Shown piece after piece: positions 8,207-16,755 of a stretch of 64,000 nucleotides of DNA; position 1 is the first letter of the stretch; every line of letters begins with the position of its first letter. Source of the DNA: Halomicroarcula saliterrae (GTDB lineage: Archaea; Halobacteriota; Halobacteria; Halobacteriales; Haloarculaceae); NCBI RefSeq assembly GCF_031624395.1, contig NZ_JAMQON010000006.1, positions 62,001 to 126,000 of the forward strand, read 5' to 3'. Both the position numbers and the translations under genes were made by a program. The notes beneath the pieces are model-generated. The model was given only the letters and a program-made list of their open reading frames with translations, was not told the origin of the DNA and searched no databases.

Positions 8207-9463
8207 TCAGTCTGCTTTCTCGACGGGGACGTGTGTGCGGACCTCGTCCACCGTTTCGTAGGCCTGCTGGACGATGTCCTTGATCCAGATGTACTCGTAG
8301 GTGCTCACCCGCCCGAGGTTGAACATGTTCCTGTACGAGCTGAGTTGCTCGTTGATACGCTCGAACTTCTCGATTTCCTCGGTGACGGGTAACGGGTACG
8401 CCCGCGGCGCGCGCCGCAGCTGCGAGTCCAGTATCTCCGCCTCGATACCCTGTTCGTCGAGGAACTGCTGGAGATACTCCGCGTACCACGATTCGGACTG
8501 CGACCAGAGCTCGTCACCGACGAAGCAGGGGAACTCCGTCGTGAGGATATACTCGCCGTCGGGGGTCTCCTGCGGGACGAACTCGTAGTCGGTGACACGG
8601 GTGAACTCGTAGTCGTTCGGGAAGTACCCCCAGTCGACGTGGTCGGGAAAGAGCCGCTCGTCGGCTTTCACGTGCGTGCCGAGGATACTCATGCTCCGGT
8701 ACTCCAGTTCCTCGTCCGTGTCGACGATGACGCTCGGGTCGATAGTGCTGACGAAGAGGTCGCTCTCGATTCGGTCGCCGCTTTCCGTGCGGACGGCTGT
8801 TATCCTGTCACCTCTCGTCTCCAGGTCCGAGACGCCGTCGAAGACGACGTCACACCCGGAGAGCATCTGGTGCAGGATGTCGGTGTACTTGTCGTCGGGG
8901 TAGTAGGCGCCGTCGCCGAAAAACTCGGTTTCCTCCTCGGGGAAACTGATTTTGAAATCGAACCAGTCGCCCGTGATGCGTTTGGGGTCGATACCCCAGT
9001 GTTTCTCGGTGTAGTTCTTGTTGTACCGCTCGTACAGCGTCTCGCCGACCTGGTTTTTCATGTACTCCTCGAAGAAGTCGGCGTCGGTCTTACCCGGCGC
9101 TTCTTCGAGCTCCGCGTGAATCTGGTCGGCGTCGTCCCACTTCTCTATGTTCTGTTTGCTCACCGGGTAGTGGTGTGGGTCAGAGAGGTCACCGCGCGGG
9201 TACGTCGCGGCGTAGAAATCGTGGGGTTCGAGGTCGGTGAACTCGGAGAACAGTTCGCCGACTATCGCCTCCTCCGTCTCGTCGAAAAACAGGAGGTGCG
9301 GTGCCGAGTCACAGTGGTAACCGGTGTCGAACTCGATCTCCCGGAGCAGTCCGCCGACGGCGTCTTTCTCTACGACCGTCACGTCGTATCCCTCCTGGTC
9401 GAGGAGGTAACTCACTGAACAGCCCGCGACACCTGCGCCGATGACAGTGATTGTAGTCATCAT
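8207..9463 (-). CDS. UDP-galactopyranose mutase-like FAD enzyme
   Basis: A 418-aa FAD-binding protein. The N-terminal TVIGAGVAGCSVSYLL is the dinucleotide-binding motif, followed by VVEKDAVGG. The middle segment LYERYNKNYTEKHWGIDP closely follows UGM (LY-x4-KGYTEKQWG), as do EYRSMSILGTH, the TRVTDYEFVPQE strand with its conserved Arg, and the C-terminal NLGRVSTYEYIWI. The region that should carry the second substrate-binding Arg of UGM reads FFGDGAYYPDDKYT and may lack it. I chose the ATG at 9463, behind a GGAAG ribosome site; GTG 9475 is an alternative. UGM or a UGM-family enzyme for a cluster-specific sugar. Confidence 0.78.
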   Translation of the reverse strand: MMTTITVIGAGVAGCSVSYLLDQEGYDVTVVEKDAVGGLLREIEFDTGYHCDSAPHLLFFDETEEAIVGELFSEFTDLEPHDFYAATYPRGDLSDPHHYPVSKQNIEKWDDADQIHAELEEAPGKTDADFFEEYMKNQVGETLYERYNKNYTEKHWGIDPKRITGDWFDFKISFPEEETEFFGDGAYYPDDKYTDILHQMLSGCDVVFDGVSDLETRGDRITAVRTESGDRIESDLFVSTIDPSVIVDTDEELEYRSMSILGTHVKADERLFPDHVDWGYFPNDYEFTRVTDYEFVPQETPDGEYILTTEFPCFVGDELWSQSESWYAEYLQQFLDEQGIEAEILDSQLRRAPRAYPLPVTEEIEKFERINEQLSSYRNMFNLGRVSTYEYIWIKDIVQQAYETVDEVRTHVPVEKAD

Positions 9464-9953
9464 AGACACTTCCACAGTACCCGATTAAATTATCCGGCTC
9501 CTACGAAGCAATTTCCGGAGCGGTCGGCTACTCCGGCTCAAACCGGCTGAGCGGTCGTGAGCGTCTCTGATTCAGCGGCGAAAAGACACGAACTAACTAG
9601 ATTTGAACGCTGACTACTCTGGTTCAACAGCGACACGTGTAATACTATTGAACTTAGGTGCAACAATTCAAATCAATATTCTGATATTTAGGTACTGCAG
9701 TAACGGGCGAGAAGAACGGCTTGCGGCCCGTTCTGGATGGTCTGGGCCGCTAGCTGACAGAACTATCAGAGAACGGAACGTAACCGCTGGAGGAAAACAA
9801 CTCTCAAAACACGTGTTCCGGTGGCAGTCGGTCACTGAAACCGACGGCGGGACCGGTTCACGGACGGGCTGACTGTTTCGGTCCGGCTGTTTCTTGCCAG
9901 CCACGTAAGCGCATCAATAACAATGGCCGGTCGACAACTCCTCCGAGACACAC
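9464..9953. other. AT-rich intergenic region in cluster A
   Basis: About 490 bases with no gene. Positions 9590-9700 are strongly AT-rich for this genome and probably include the leftward promoter of the UGM-like gene. A small perfect inverted repeat (AGAACGG at 9713-9719 and CCGTTCT at 9728-9734) is present. Together with the epimerase relic that follows, this marks a recombination-prone joint within the cluster. Confidence 0.5.
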
Positions 9954-10079
9954 ATGGAGACCAGACTTTCTCACGGCACGGCCCTCGTCACCGGCGGGAC
10001 GGGACTCATCGGGTCGGCTCTGACAGCCCCGCTCGTGCGACCGGGTGTGAACGTGCGGTCCGCGAACGCTGAACAGTGA
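9954..10079 (+). pseudogene. N-terminal remnant of a sugar epimerase gene
   Basis: The frame 9954-10079 encodes 41 residues beginning METRLSHG and continuing TALVTGGTGLIGSALTAPLV, which is the first beta strand and Gly-x2-Gly-x2-Gly loop of an NAD-binding epimerase. It ends at a TGA after NVRSANAEQ, where the second strand would begin, and no later part of an epimerase is seen in any frame before the acyltransferase gene at 10107. It is too short to fold alone, so I read it as the surviving 5' end of a deleted gene. Confidence 0.7.
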
Positions 10080-10106
10080 TGCCAGAACACGGACCGCGGT
10101 TCAACT

Positions 10107-10706
10107 ATGGCGCCGAGCCCAGCTGATCTCCGGCTCGCGTTGGGGTTGCTGGTCGAGCGCGGCCCGCTCACGCTCGCGACGATACTGTGGGCCCGCGCGA
10201 CGGGCGAACTCCGACGGCGAGTGCTGACCGCACGGCACAACATTTCGATACACCGAACCGTCGATATCCAGCGCGGCATAAAGTTCGGCTACGACGGCGA
10301 GGTAGACATCGCCGAGGAGTGTAGCATCGGGCGACACAGCCTCGTCTCCCCGTCCGGGGGGACGATCCGTCTCGGACGGAACTCGCTGCTAAACGTCTCC
10401 GTCACGCTCCTTGGCAACGGCGGTATCGACATCGGCGAGAACGTGCTAATCGGGCCGAACACGACCATCGTCGCGGCGAACCACCGGTTCGAACGGACGG
10501 ACGAACCCATCGTGTCCCAGGAGCTCTCGGCCGAGGGAATCACGATAGGCGACAACGTCTGGATCGGGTCGACCTGTACGGTCCTCGACGGCGTCACCAT
10601 CGGTGAGGGCGCGGTAATCGCGGCGGGAAGCGTCGTCACGTCGTCCGTTCCGGAGAACACTATCGTGGCCGGCTCGCCGGCCGAAGTAATCGACACCCGC
10701 GCCTGA
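10107..10706 (+). CDS. Hexapeptide-repeat acyltransferase
   Basis: The 199-aa product has the left-handed beta-helix of the WcaF/maa type: successive hexapeptides such as VDIAEE, IGRHSL, IRLGRN, IDIGENVLIG, ITIGDNVWIG, VTIGEGAVI, and the closing AGSPAEVI. The NHRFERTDEP loop supplies the catalytic His (AANHRF). It likely O- or N-acetylates a sugar of the polysaccharide in the cytoplasm using acetyl-CoA. The N-terminal ~50 residues are a helical extension. It starts 27 bases after the epimerase remnant. Confidence 0.88.
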   Translation: MAPSPADLRLALGLLVERGPLTLATILWARATGELRRRVLTARHNISIHRTVDIQRGIKFGYDGEVDIAEECSIGRHSLVSPSGGTIRLGRNSLLNVSVTLLGNGGIDIGENVLIGPNTTIVAANHRFERTDEPIVSQELSAEGITIGDNVWIGSTCTVLDGVTIGEGAVIAAGSVVTSSVPENTIVAGSPAEVIDTRA

Positions 10707-10821
10707 CACGGTCGTTCTCTCGCTCGCCTCCGCTCCAGCGCGTCGTCCCGTGCATCCACGGACTGGCCAGCGTCGAAATCGCGCTGCGGGGCGACAGCTG
10801 TACGACGGGCCCCGACCCTGT

Positions 10822-10841
10822 CCCGACTGGTTTCAGTCGGG
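10822..10841. terminator. Strong hairpin between acyltransferase and carbamoyltransferase genes
   Basis: CCCGACTG at 10822-10829 pairs perfectly with CAGTCGGG at 10834-10841 around a GTTT loop. It lies 116 bases after the acyltransferase stop and 148 bases before the carbamoyltransferase start. A TATA-like GCTAAATAATACG follows at about 10853-10865. It could end the upstream transcript or act as a repeated intergenic element; it is not followed by a T-run. Confidence 0.5.
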
Positions 10842-10989
10842 GCTAGGAACTGGCTAAATAATACGACTGACAGCAAGGACGAAATATGCGATACGTCAGT
10901 GCCTCCGATTCGGTCGCCCGCCACTCGCCCCCCGGAGCGACGGTCAGGACCCACGCTCAGTTTCCCGTGAACACAGGGCGGCTCTGACG

Positions 10990-12717
10990 ATGTCGGAGTA
11001 CGTCCTCTCTCTCAACCCCTGTATCCCCCCGCTCGGGTCACACGACGGCAGCGCGGTGCTCTTCCGGGACGGGGACGTGGTCTTCGGCATCGAGGAGGAG
11101 CGACTGGTTCGCCAGAAACACGCTCCCGAGACGTTCCCGGCGGAGTCGGTTCGGGCCTGTCTCGATGCCGAAGGGATCGAGCTCGCCGACGTGCGGGCGG
11201 TGACGATTCCCTGGCAGCCCGAACTGTTCCGCAAGTCGCTCCCCCAGACTCTCCGTCAGGTGACCTCGACACCGCGGTCGCTCCCGGAACGCCTCCGCCT
11301 CACCGGGTGGGGAATCAAGTACTCGCTCGGCCCGTCAGTGACCTCGACGAGTCTGGTCACGGACCGGCTCGAAGACATCGGCGGCCCGGTTCCCCCGGTG
11401 GAGACACACCCACACCACCTGTCACACGCGGCCAGCGCGTTCTACCCCTCGCCCTTTGACCGCGCGCTCGTCCTGACGATGGACGGTCGCGGCGAACACG
11501 ACGCCACCAACGTCTGGGAGGGCACCGAAACCGGCATCGAGCACCGTCGGGAGTACGCCTTCCCGAACAGCTGGGGGTTCCTCTACGCCGCCGTCACCAA
11601 GTATCTCGGGTTCCGCCCGTGGAACGGCGAGGGGAAAGTCATGGGCCTCGCGCCGTATGGCACCCGGAACCGCGACATCGAGTCCCGGCTCCGGGGGGTC
11701 ATCGACACCGGCGTCGACTACGACGTGACGGGCCTCGTGACCGAGAGCGTACAGCGGACGGTCACGGAACTGGAAGCGCTCTTCGACCGGCCCCGCCGGA
11801 CGGAACCGGGGACCTTCACGGACTGGGAGAAAGACCTCGCCCACGCCGTCCAGACGCTCCTCGAAGAGACCGTGACGAGTATCGTCGCCACGTACTGCCG
11901 ACGGTTCGACGTCGACACCGTCGCACTCGCCGGCGGCGTCGCCCTCAACTGCAAGATGAACAAACGGGTGATGGAGGTGGACGCCGTCGACCGGACGTTC
12001 GTCCAGCCCGTCGCGGCGGACGCGGGCAGCGCTATCGGTGCCGGGATGCTCGAATACTCGCCGGCGGACATCGAGCCGATGTCGACGGTGTACTGGGGAC
12101 CGAGCTACGACACGGAGACGATCGAAGCGGCGCTCCGGACGAACAAAATCGAGTTCACGCGAGCGGACGACATCGCCGGTACCGTCGCCGAGCGGGTCGC
12201 CGACGGCGAGCTCGTGGGGTGGTTCCAGGGGCGAACGGAGATGGGGCCCCGGGCACTCGGGAACCGGAGCATCGTCGCGGACCCGCGGACCGAGGCGTCG
12301 CTCGACCGGGTCAACAGATACGTCAAACACCGCGAGGAGTGGCGCCCGTTCGCCCCGTCGATGCTCGCGGAGGCGATGGGCGATTTCCTCGTCGACCCGG
12401 AGCCGGCACCCTACATGGTGAAAACCTTCGACGTGCGGGCGGACGCACGCGACCGGATTCCCGCGGTGGTGCACCCGGCCGACGGGACGACACGGCCCCA
12501 GTCCGTCCGGCGGGAGCAAAACCCCCTGTACTACGACCTCATCGACGCCTTCGCGGAGCTGACGGGCGTCCCGGCCGTGTTGAACACGTCGTTCAACGAC
12601 AACGGCGAGCCGATTGTCAACCGCCCGGCCGAGGCCATCAAGGACTTCTTCGGGATGGGTCTGGACGCGGTCGCGCTGAACGATATCCTCGTCGAGAAGC
12701 CGGTGACGGACGGCTGA
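10990..12717 (+). CDS. NodU/CmcH-type carbamoyltransferase
   Basis: A 575-aa protein of the carbamoyltransferase family that transfers a carbamoyl group from carbamoyl phosphate through carbamoyl-adenylate to a sugar hydroxyl. The N-terminal Kae1-like domain shows GSHDGSAVLF, the metal-binding HPHHLSHAASAF motif, LTMDGRGE and AGGVALNCKMN. The C-terminal domain has GWFQGRTEMGPRALGNRSI and RPFAPS, both hallmarks of the family. Length is normal. Within cluster A it would decorate the polysaccharide or its precursor. It faces the flippase gene convergently across a tandem-repeat tract. Confidence 0.92.
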   Translation: MSEYVLSLNPCIPPLGSHDGSAVLFRDGDVVFGIEEERLVRQKHAPETFPAESVRACLDAEGIELADVRAVTIPWQPELFRKSLPQTLRQVTSTPRSLPERLRLTGWGIKYSLGPSVTSTSLVTDRLEDIGGPVPPVETHPHHLSHAASAFYPSPFDRALVLTMDGRGEHDATNVWEGTETGIEHRREYAFPNSWGFLYAAVTKYLGFRPWNGEGKVMGLAPYGTRNRDIESRLRGVIDTGVDYDVTGLVTESVQRTVTELEALFDRPRRTEPGTFTDWEKDLAHAVQTLLEETVTSIVATYCRRFDVDTVALAGGVALNCKMNKRVMEVDAVDRTFVQPVAADAGSAIGAGMLEYSPADIEPMSTVYWGPSYDTETIEAALRTNKIEFTRADDIAGTVAERVADGELVGWFQGRTEMGPRALGNRSIVADPRTEASLDRVNRYVKHREEWRPFAPSMLAEAMGDFLVDPEPAPYMVKTFDVRADARDRIPAVVHPADGTTRPQSVRREQNPLYYDLIDAFAELTGVPAVLNTSFNDNGEPIVNRPAEAIKDFFGMGLDAVALNDILVEKPVTDG

Positions 12718-12752
12718 ACCGACACAGCGGGTACGACCGTCGGCGGCGCATT

Positions 12753-12894
12753 CAGACGAAGGCACGAGGCTCGCGACTCTCCGACGAGGGAACGAAGACT
12801 AGCGATTCTCAGACGAGAGCTCGGAGGGTCACGACCTCCGACGAGGGAACAGAGACTGCCGACTCTCAGACGAGAGCTCGGAGGCTCGTAATCT
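12753..12894. repeat. 57-bp tandem repeat over the flippase 3' end
   Basis: Unit 12781-12837 and unit 12838-12894 align over 57 bases with about ten differences; both start CCGACGAGGGAAC and share CTCAGACGAGAGCTCGGAGG exactly. A partial, more diverged copy precedes them at 12753-12780. The second unit contains the last codons and stop of the leftward flippase gene (stop at 12866), so the other copies are displaced, decaying duplicates of that gene's 3' end. Confidence 0.8.
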
Positions 12895-14329
12895 CGTCGT
12901 GCGATATCTCACCGGACTGGTACAGCACACCGCCGTAGGCGGTGACCGACACCGCGCTCACCACGAGTAGACGCACCAGAGTGTACTCCCCGGACAGGAA
13001 CAACAGCGCGGGGAGACAGCTCATCGCGAGACCGGCGAGGAGGACGTTTCGAACCGTCCCTCGGGGCACGAGCCACCTGATGTGGTCGCGGCCGGCCGCG
13101 AACACGAACACCGCGTAGAGGCCGTAACTCAGCACTGTTCCGAGGGCCGCTCCGACGTATCCAAACGCCATGATGAGCGGGACGTCGACGACGACGTTGA
13201 ACACCACGACGGCGAGTAGTCCCCGCGACATGAGGCCGGTCCGCTGGCTTATCTCCAGCCGTATCTGTCCCATGTTCGCGAACGACCACAGGAACACTCC
13301 CAGTCCGACGATGGGAATGATGACGTAGCCCTCGTGGAACTCCGACCCGAGCAGCAACGAGCTCAGCGGTCTGCTGAACATGGCTGTAAGCAGGAAACAC
13401 GGGACGCCGACGAGGAGGTAGTACCTTGAGAAACGCTCCAGCAGCGCTTCTATCTCACGCTCGTTGTCGCCGCTCCACCTGTCGATAACGATGGGCTGGA
13501 CCGTTTTCAACAGCGGTATCAGCGCCAACCGGAGTCCGCGGTCGATGAGGCTGTAGTTCGAGGCGTAGATGCCGACGGAGGCGCTGCCCTGGATGAGCGC
13601 GATAAGCAGTCGGTCGGCCTGGTTCAACAGCGGGTCGCCGACTATCCATCCGACCATCGGCAGGCCGTAGCCGGTGACCCGTGTCAGGATATCCGAATCG
13701 ACCGTCGGGCGCTGTCGAAGCTGCTCCGAGACCGCTACCATCGCGCCGACGGTTATCGCTATCGCGATAACGCTCGCCCACATCCAGCCAACGATGTGGT
13801 CGAAGACGACGAGCGCGAGGACGAGTGCCAGCACGATGCCGACACTGGCCTGTAACGACCTGAAAACCGACACGAGCTTCGGATTCAGTGTGGCCCGGTA
13901 GAAGCCGATGAGCGGTTCGTAGAACCCCTGTGCTATCAGGAAGACGAGCGTCGCGAAGTAGAACACCTCGTACTGTCCGAGGTACTGTCTGAACCCGATG
14001 TAGCCGACGGTTCCGACGATTCCGACCCCGAGCGCGATGAGGAGCATGAGGGTGAGCACCGTCCCCATGAGCGCTGTCTCGTCGGTGTCCGACGTGAACC
14101 GGACTATCGAACGGTTGAGCCAGCCAAAGAAGAGGGTGCTTCCCGTTCCCGCGACCACCAGTGCGACCGAGTACCGCCCGAACGCGGCCGGGGAGAACAC
14201 CCGGGTGAAGAGGGTCAGCGCAGCGAGGCTCAGAAACGCCGGGACTATCGACGCGAGGGAGTAGGCGCTCACCCCTTCCAGGAACTCCTTGAACGTATCG
14301 GATATCCCCGTCCCGTTGAGCGATATCAT
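12866..14329 (-). CDS. Polysaccharide flippase (Wzx/MOP family), cluster A
   Basis: A 487-aa polytopic membrane protein of the MOP flippase superfamily. About 14 hydrophobic segments can be counted, with typical short polar loops (FSPAAFGRYSVALVV near residue 45, GLPMVGWIVGDPLLNQADRLLI in the middle and RPLSSLLLGSEF near residue 330). It would move a lipid-linked oligosaccharide across the membrane. The 3' end lies within a 57-bp tandem repeat. It is followed upstream on the same strand by a GT2 gene 94 bases away. A second flippase lies in cluster B at 34.8 kb. Confidence 0.9.
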   Translation of the reverse strand: MISLNGTGISDTFKEFLEGVSAYSLASIVPAFLSLAALTLFTRVFSPAAFGRYSVALVVAGTGSTLFFGWLNRSIVRFTSDTDETALMGTVLTLMLLIALGVGIVGTVGYIGFRQYLGQYEVFYFATLVFLIAQGFYEPLIGFYRATLNPKLVSVFRSLQASVGIVLALVLALVVFDHIVGWMWASVIAIAITVGAMVAVSEQLRQRPTVDSDILTRVTGYGLPMVGWIVGDPLLNQADRLLIALIQGSASVGIYASNYSLIDRGLRLALIPLLKTVQPIVIDRWSGDNEREIEALLERFSRYYLLVGVPCFLLTAMFSRPLSSLLLGSEFHEGYVIIPIVGLGVFLWSFANMGQIRLEISQRTGLMSRGLLAVVVFNVVVDVPLIMAFGYVGAALGTVLSYGLYAVFVFAAGRDHIRWLVPRGTVRNVLLAGLAMSCLPALLFLSGEYTLVRLLVVSAVSVTAYGGVLYQSGEISHDEITSLRALV

Positions 14330-14423
14330 CGGTGCGGGACAGCGGCTCCGTTCGGTTCGTGCGTTCGCGCCGCCGACGGCCGGCCTCGCGCGGTGGCGCG
14401 GTGCGTAGTGCGGGCGGCTCTCG

Positions 14424-15362
14424 TCATGGTTCGCTGAGTTCCTCGTACGAACGGAACCGCTCTCCCGTTCTGGCGTCCGCTATCCCTTTGACGACCGCAC
14501 GCAGCTTCTCCCGGTCACTGTCTGCCAGCCACTGCAGACAGCTCGTGACTCGCCACAACAGGAACGCGCCCAGGAACACTCGCCGTTCGTGTCCCTCCAG
14601 ATGTCGCTTCGCGAACTGGTATCTGTTCCGCGTCCGATGGTAGACGGCGAACGGCGACTTGCTCGACGTCGCGCCGAGCCGGTGAAAGATTTCGGAGTCC
14701 GGCGTCACGAGCACGTCTCTGCCCGCCTCCCGCGCCTGTCTGGCGAGGTCGACGTCCTCCATCCCGAGAAAGTACTCCTCACAGAGGACCTCGTTGTCGG
14801 CCACGAACTCCGCGTCCAGGAGCGCGAGACAGGTGGGGACGTAGTCGACCGGATACGGCTCGTCGTGTTTCCGCTCGTCGGTGAGAAACGTCTGTCCGCC
14901 AAGCAGCGTCGAGAACGAGGCGCCGGCGTTGTGTATCTCGCCGGTGGAGGCGCGGTAGTTCACCCCGCCTACCACCGCTGTGTCCGGGTTCCGCTCTGCG
15001 GTCAACACGAGCGGCGTCAGAAACCCCGCTGTCACGATCGTATCGTCGTTCAACAGGAGGACGTACTCCGAGCCGTCGTCGAGGGCGGCCTCGATTCCGG
15101 CGTTGTTCCCTCTGGTGACGCCCACGTTCTCGTCGTGTTTCACGAACGTACACCACTCGAACTCCCGTTCCAAGCGCTCGACCGAGCCGTCCTCCGACCC
15201 GTTGTCGACGACGAACACCTCCATGTTCGGATAGGAAACCCCCTCCAGCGAGGCGAGACAGTCACTCGCCTCGTCGTAATTTTCCCACGTGAGTACCACG
15301 ACGCCCACTTTCGGCCACTCGGTTCTGGACGGATTTTCGGTTCCAGTTCTCCTGCGACTCAT
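14424..15362 (-). CDS. Family 2 glycosyltransferase
   Basis: A 312-aa GT-A enzyme. VGVVVLTWENYDEASDCLASL starts the nucleotide-binding fold, VVDNGSEDGS follows, LLLNDDTIV is the DxD-type metal site, and YFLGMEDVDLARQAREAG (ED motif) supplies the catalytic base. The C-terminal helix region resembles rhamnosyltransferase-type GT2 enzymes. No membrane anchor is obvious. It is transcribed toward the flippase gene and probably adds one sugar of the repeat unit on the cytoplasmic face. Confidence 0.9.
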   Translation of the reverse strand: MSRRRTGTENPSRTEWPKVGVVVLTWENYDEASDCLASLEGVSYPNMEVFVVDNGSEDGSVERLEREFEWCTFVKHDENVGVTRGNNAGIEAALDDGSEYVLLLNDDTIVTAGFLTPLVLTAERNPDTAVVGGVNYRASTGEIHNAGASFSTLLGGQTFLTDERKHDEPYPVDYVPTCLALLDAEFVADNEVLCEEYFLGMEDVDLARQAREAGRDVLVTPDSEIFHRLGATSSKSPFAVYHRTRNRYQFAKRHLEGHERRVFLGAFLLWRVTSCLQWLADSDREKLRAVVKGIADARTGERFRSYEELSEP

Positions 15363-15666
15363 TACTATTTGCTAACGGGAACTGGCCGACATATTAGTAT
15401 ACGTCGGCTGTCGGGTCGCTGTTTCCCCGTCTCACGCCGCGTGTGCGTGGACTGCTGTCGTCTCGCGTCGGTGCGGCGCCGCGCTCACACGAGCGGTGCG
15501 TGGCCCGATGCGGCGCGAGGAGCCGGTGTCGCGGTTGTTATCAGCTACTCACCGTGTTCGTAGCAAACGCCTACACGCGGCGGGTTCGACGACCGGGGCG
15601 CTCAGCGGCCCGTGACACTCCGTAGCCGGCGACTACTTTTAATTTTACACGGGGAACGCTCGGACA
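15363..15666. other. Divergent intergenic region between GT2 and DUF1616 genes
   Basis: This 304-base region separates two divergent genes. At the left end an AT-rich stretch (15363-15410) should be the GT2 promoter. At the right end the TATA-like box described separately serves the DUF1616 gene. The centre is GC-rich and shows no gene. Confidence 0.5.
15636..15648 (+). promoter_or_regulatory. TATA-like box of DUF1616 gene
   Basis: CTTTTAATTTTAC stands out from GC-rich surroundings and is centred about 25 bases before the ATG at 15667. That spacing fits an archaeal promoter making a leaderless or nearly leaderless transcript. Confidence 0.6.
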
Positions 15667-16707
15667 ATGTCACGGGCTACGGGTGGCACTACGACCGGCA
15701 CTGACACTCCCATACCACTGGACCTCCTGCTCATCGTCGGGCTACACGCTCTCACCGGGTTGGCGGTGTTCCTCCCGGCACTGGCACAGACCGAGCTGCG
15801 GCCGGTTCTCGGGTTCGTCTTCGTCGTCTTCGTGCCGGGCTACGTGTTCGTTGCGAGCCTGTTTCCGAGCCACCGCTCGCGGCCAGCACGGGCGGACCAG
15901 TCCACGCGCGACCCGCAGTCGGACGGGCTAGGATGGATTGCGCGGTTCGTGTTCTCGTTCGGAGCGAGTCTGGCGATCGTGACGCTACTCGGGGTAACAC
16001 TGGGCGCGACGCCACTGCAAATCCGACCGGCCTCGCTGTTTCTCTCTGTCACGGCGTTTCTGGCAGTCGTCTTGCCGGTCGCGGTCTACCGGCGGTGGCA
16101 GGTGCCGCCGGCCCGGCGCGTCGACGTGTCTCTCTCGCGGACGCTCCAGCGCTGGTTCGACGGGCTGGTCGCCCCGGAGGACACGGGCGATACCGTCCTG
16201 ACTCTGGTTCTCGTCGTGGTCGTGGTGTTCAGTTCGGGCGTCGTCGTCACCGGTGGCACAGCGGAGGACTCGGAGCTCACGGAGTTCGGGCTGCTCGCTC
16301 CGGGTGACGACGGCGAGTTCGTCGCCACCGACTACCCGTCGACGCTCGAAGGGGGCGAACCGGCGCGGTTCTCGGCCCGAATCACCAACCTGGAGGGAGA
16401 GCGGGTGAACTACACGGTCGTCGTCCTGCTGCAACAGGTCGGCGACGACAACAGTAGCGTGAGCGCGATGTCGGAACTCGGCCGCTTCCGGGAGACGGTC
16501 GGACACAACGAGACGTGGCGGCTCGACCACTCCTTGGTCCCGAATCGCACCGGGGAGGACCTCCGGCTCCGATATCTGCTGTACCGAGGCCCGGCACCAC
16601 AGCGACCCTCCGCGGACGGCGCGTACCGCGACCTGCACCTCTGGGTCACTGTCACCGACCGGGCCGACAACGCGACTGGTACCCCGGCCCCGTCGACCGA
16701 CAGTTAG
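15667..16707 (+). CDS. DUF1616 membrane protein, cluster A
   Basis: A 346-aa protein with an N-terminal block of four hydrophobic segments (about residues 19-38, 44-66, 92-112, 117-137), a fifth near 176-198, and an extracellular beta-rich C-terminal domain (ARITNLEGERVNYTVVVLLQQ, LRYLLYRG). This is the haloarchaeal DUF1616 architecture, common in glycan gene clusters. The function is unknown; a role in polymer export or surface assembly is inferred from context. The paralogue in cluster B (42157-43218) has the same layout. Confidence 0.85.
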   Translation: MSRATGGTTTGTDTPIPLDLLLIVGLHALTGLAVFLPALAQTELRPVLGFVFVVFVPGYVFVASLFPSHRSRPARADQSTRDPQSDGLGWIARFVFSFGASLAIVTLLGVTLGATPLQIRPASLFLSVTAFLAVVLPVAVYRRWQVPPARRVDVSLSRTLQRWFDGLVAPEDTGDTVLTLVLVVVVVFSSGVVVTGGTAEDSELTEFGLLAPGDDGEFVATDYPSTLEGGEPARFSARITNLEGERVNYTVVVLLQQVGDDNSSVSAMSELGRFRETVGHNETWRLDHSLVPNRTGEDLRLRYLLYRGPAPQRPSADGAYRDLHLWVTVTDRADNATGTPAPSTDS

Positions 16708-16755
16708 CCGGATAGTACTCAAATGGGTTCGGTCGGTCATCGGAAGTGAGACATC

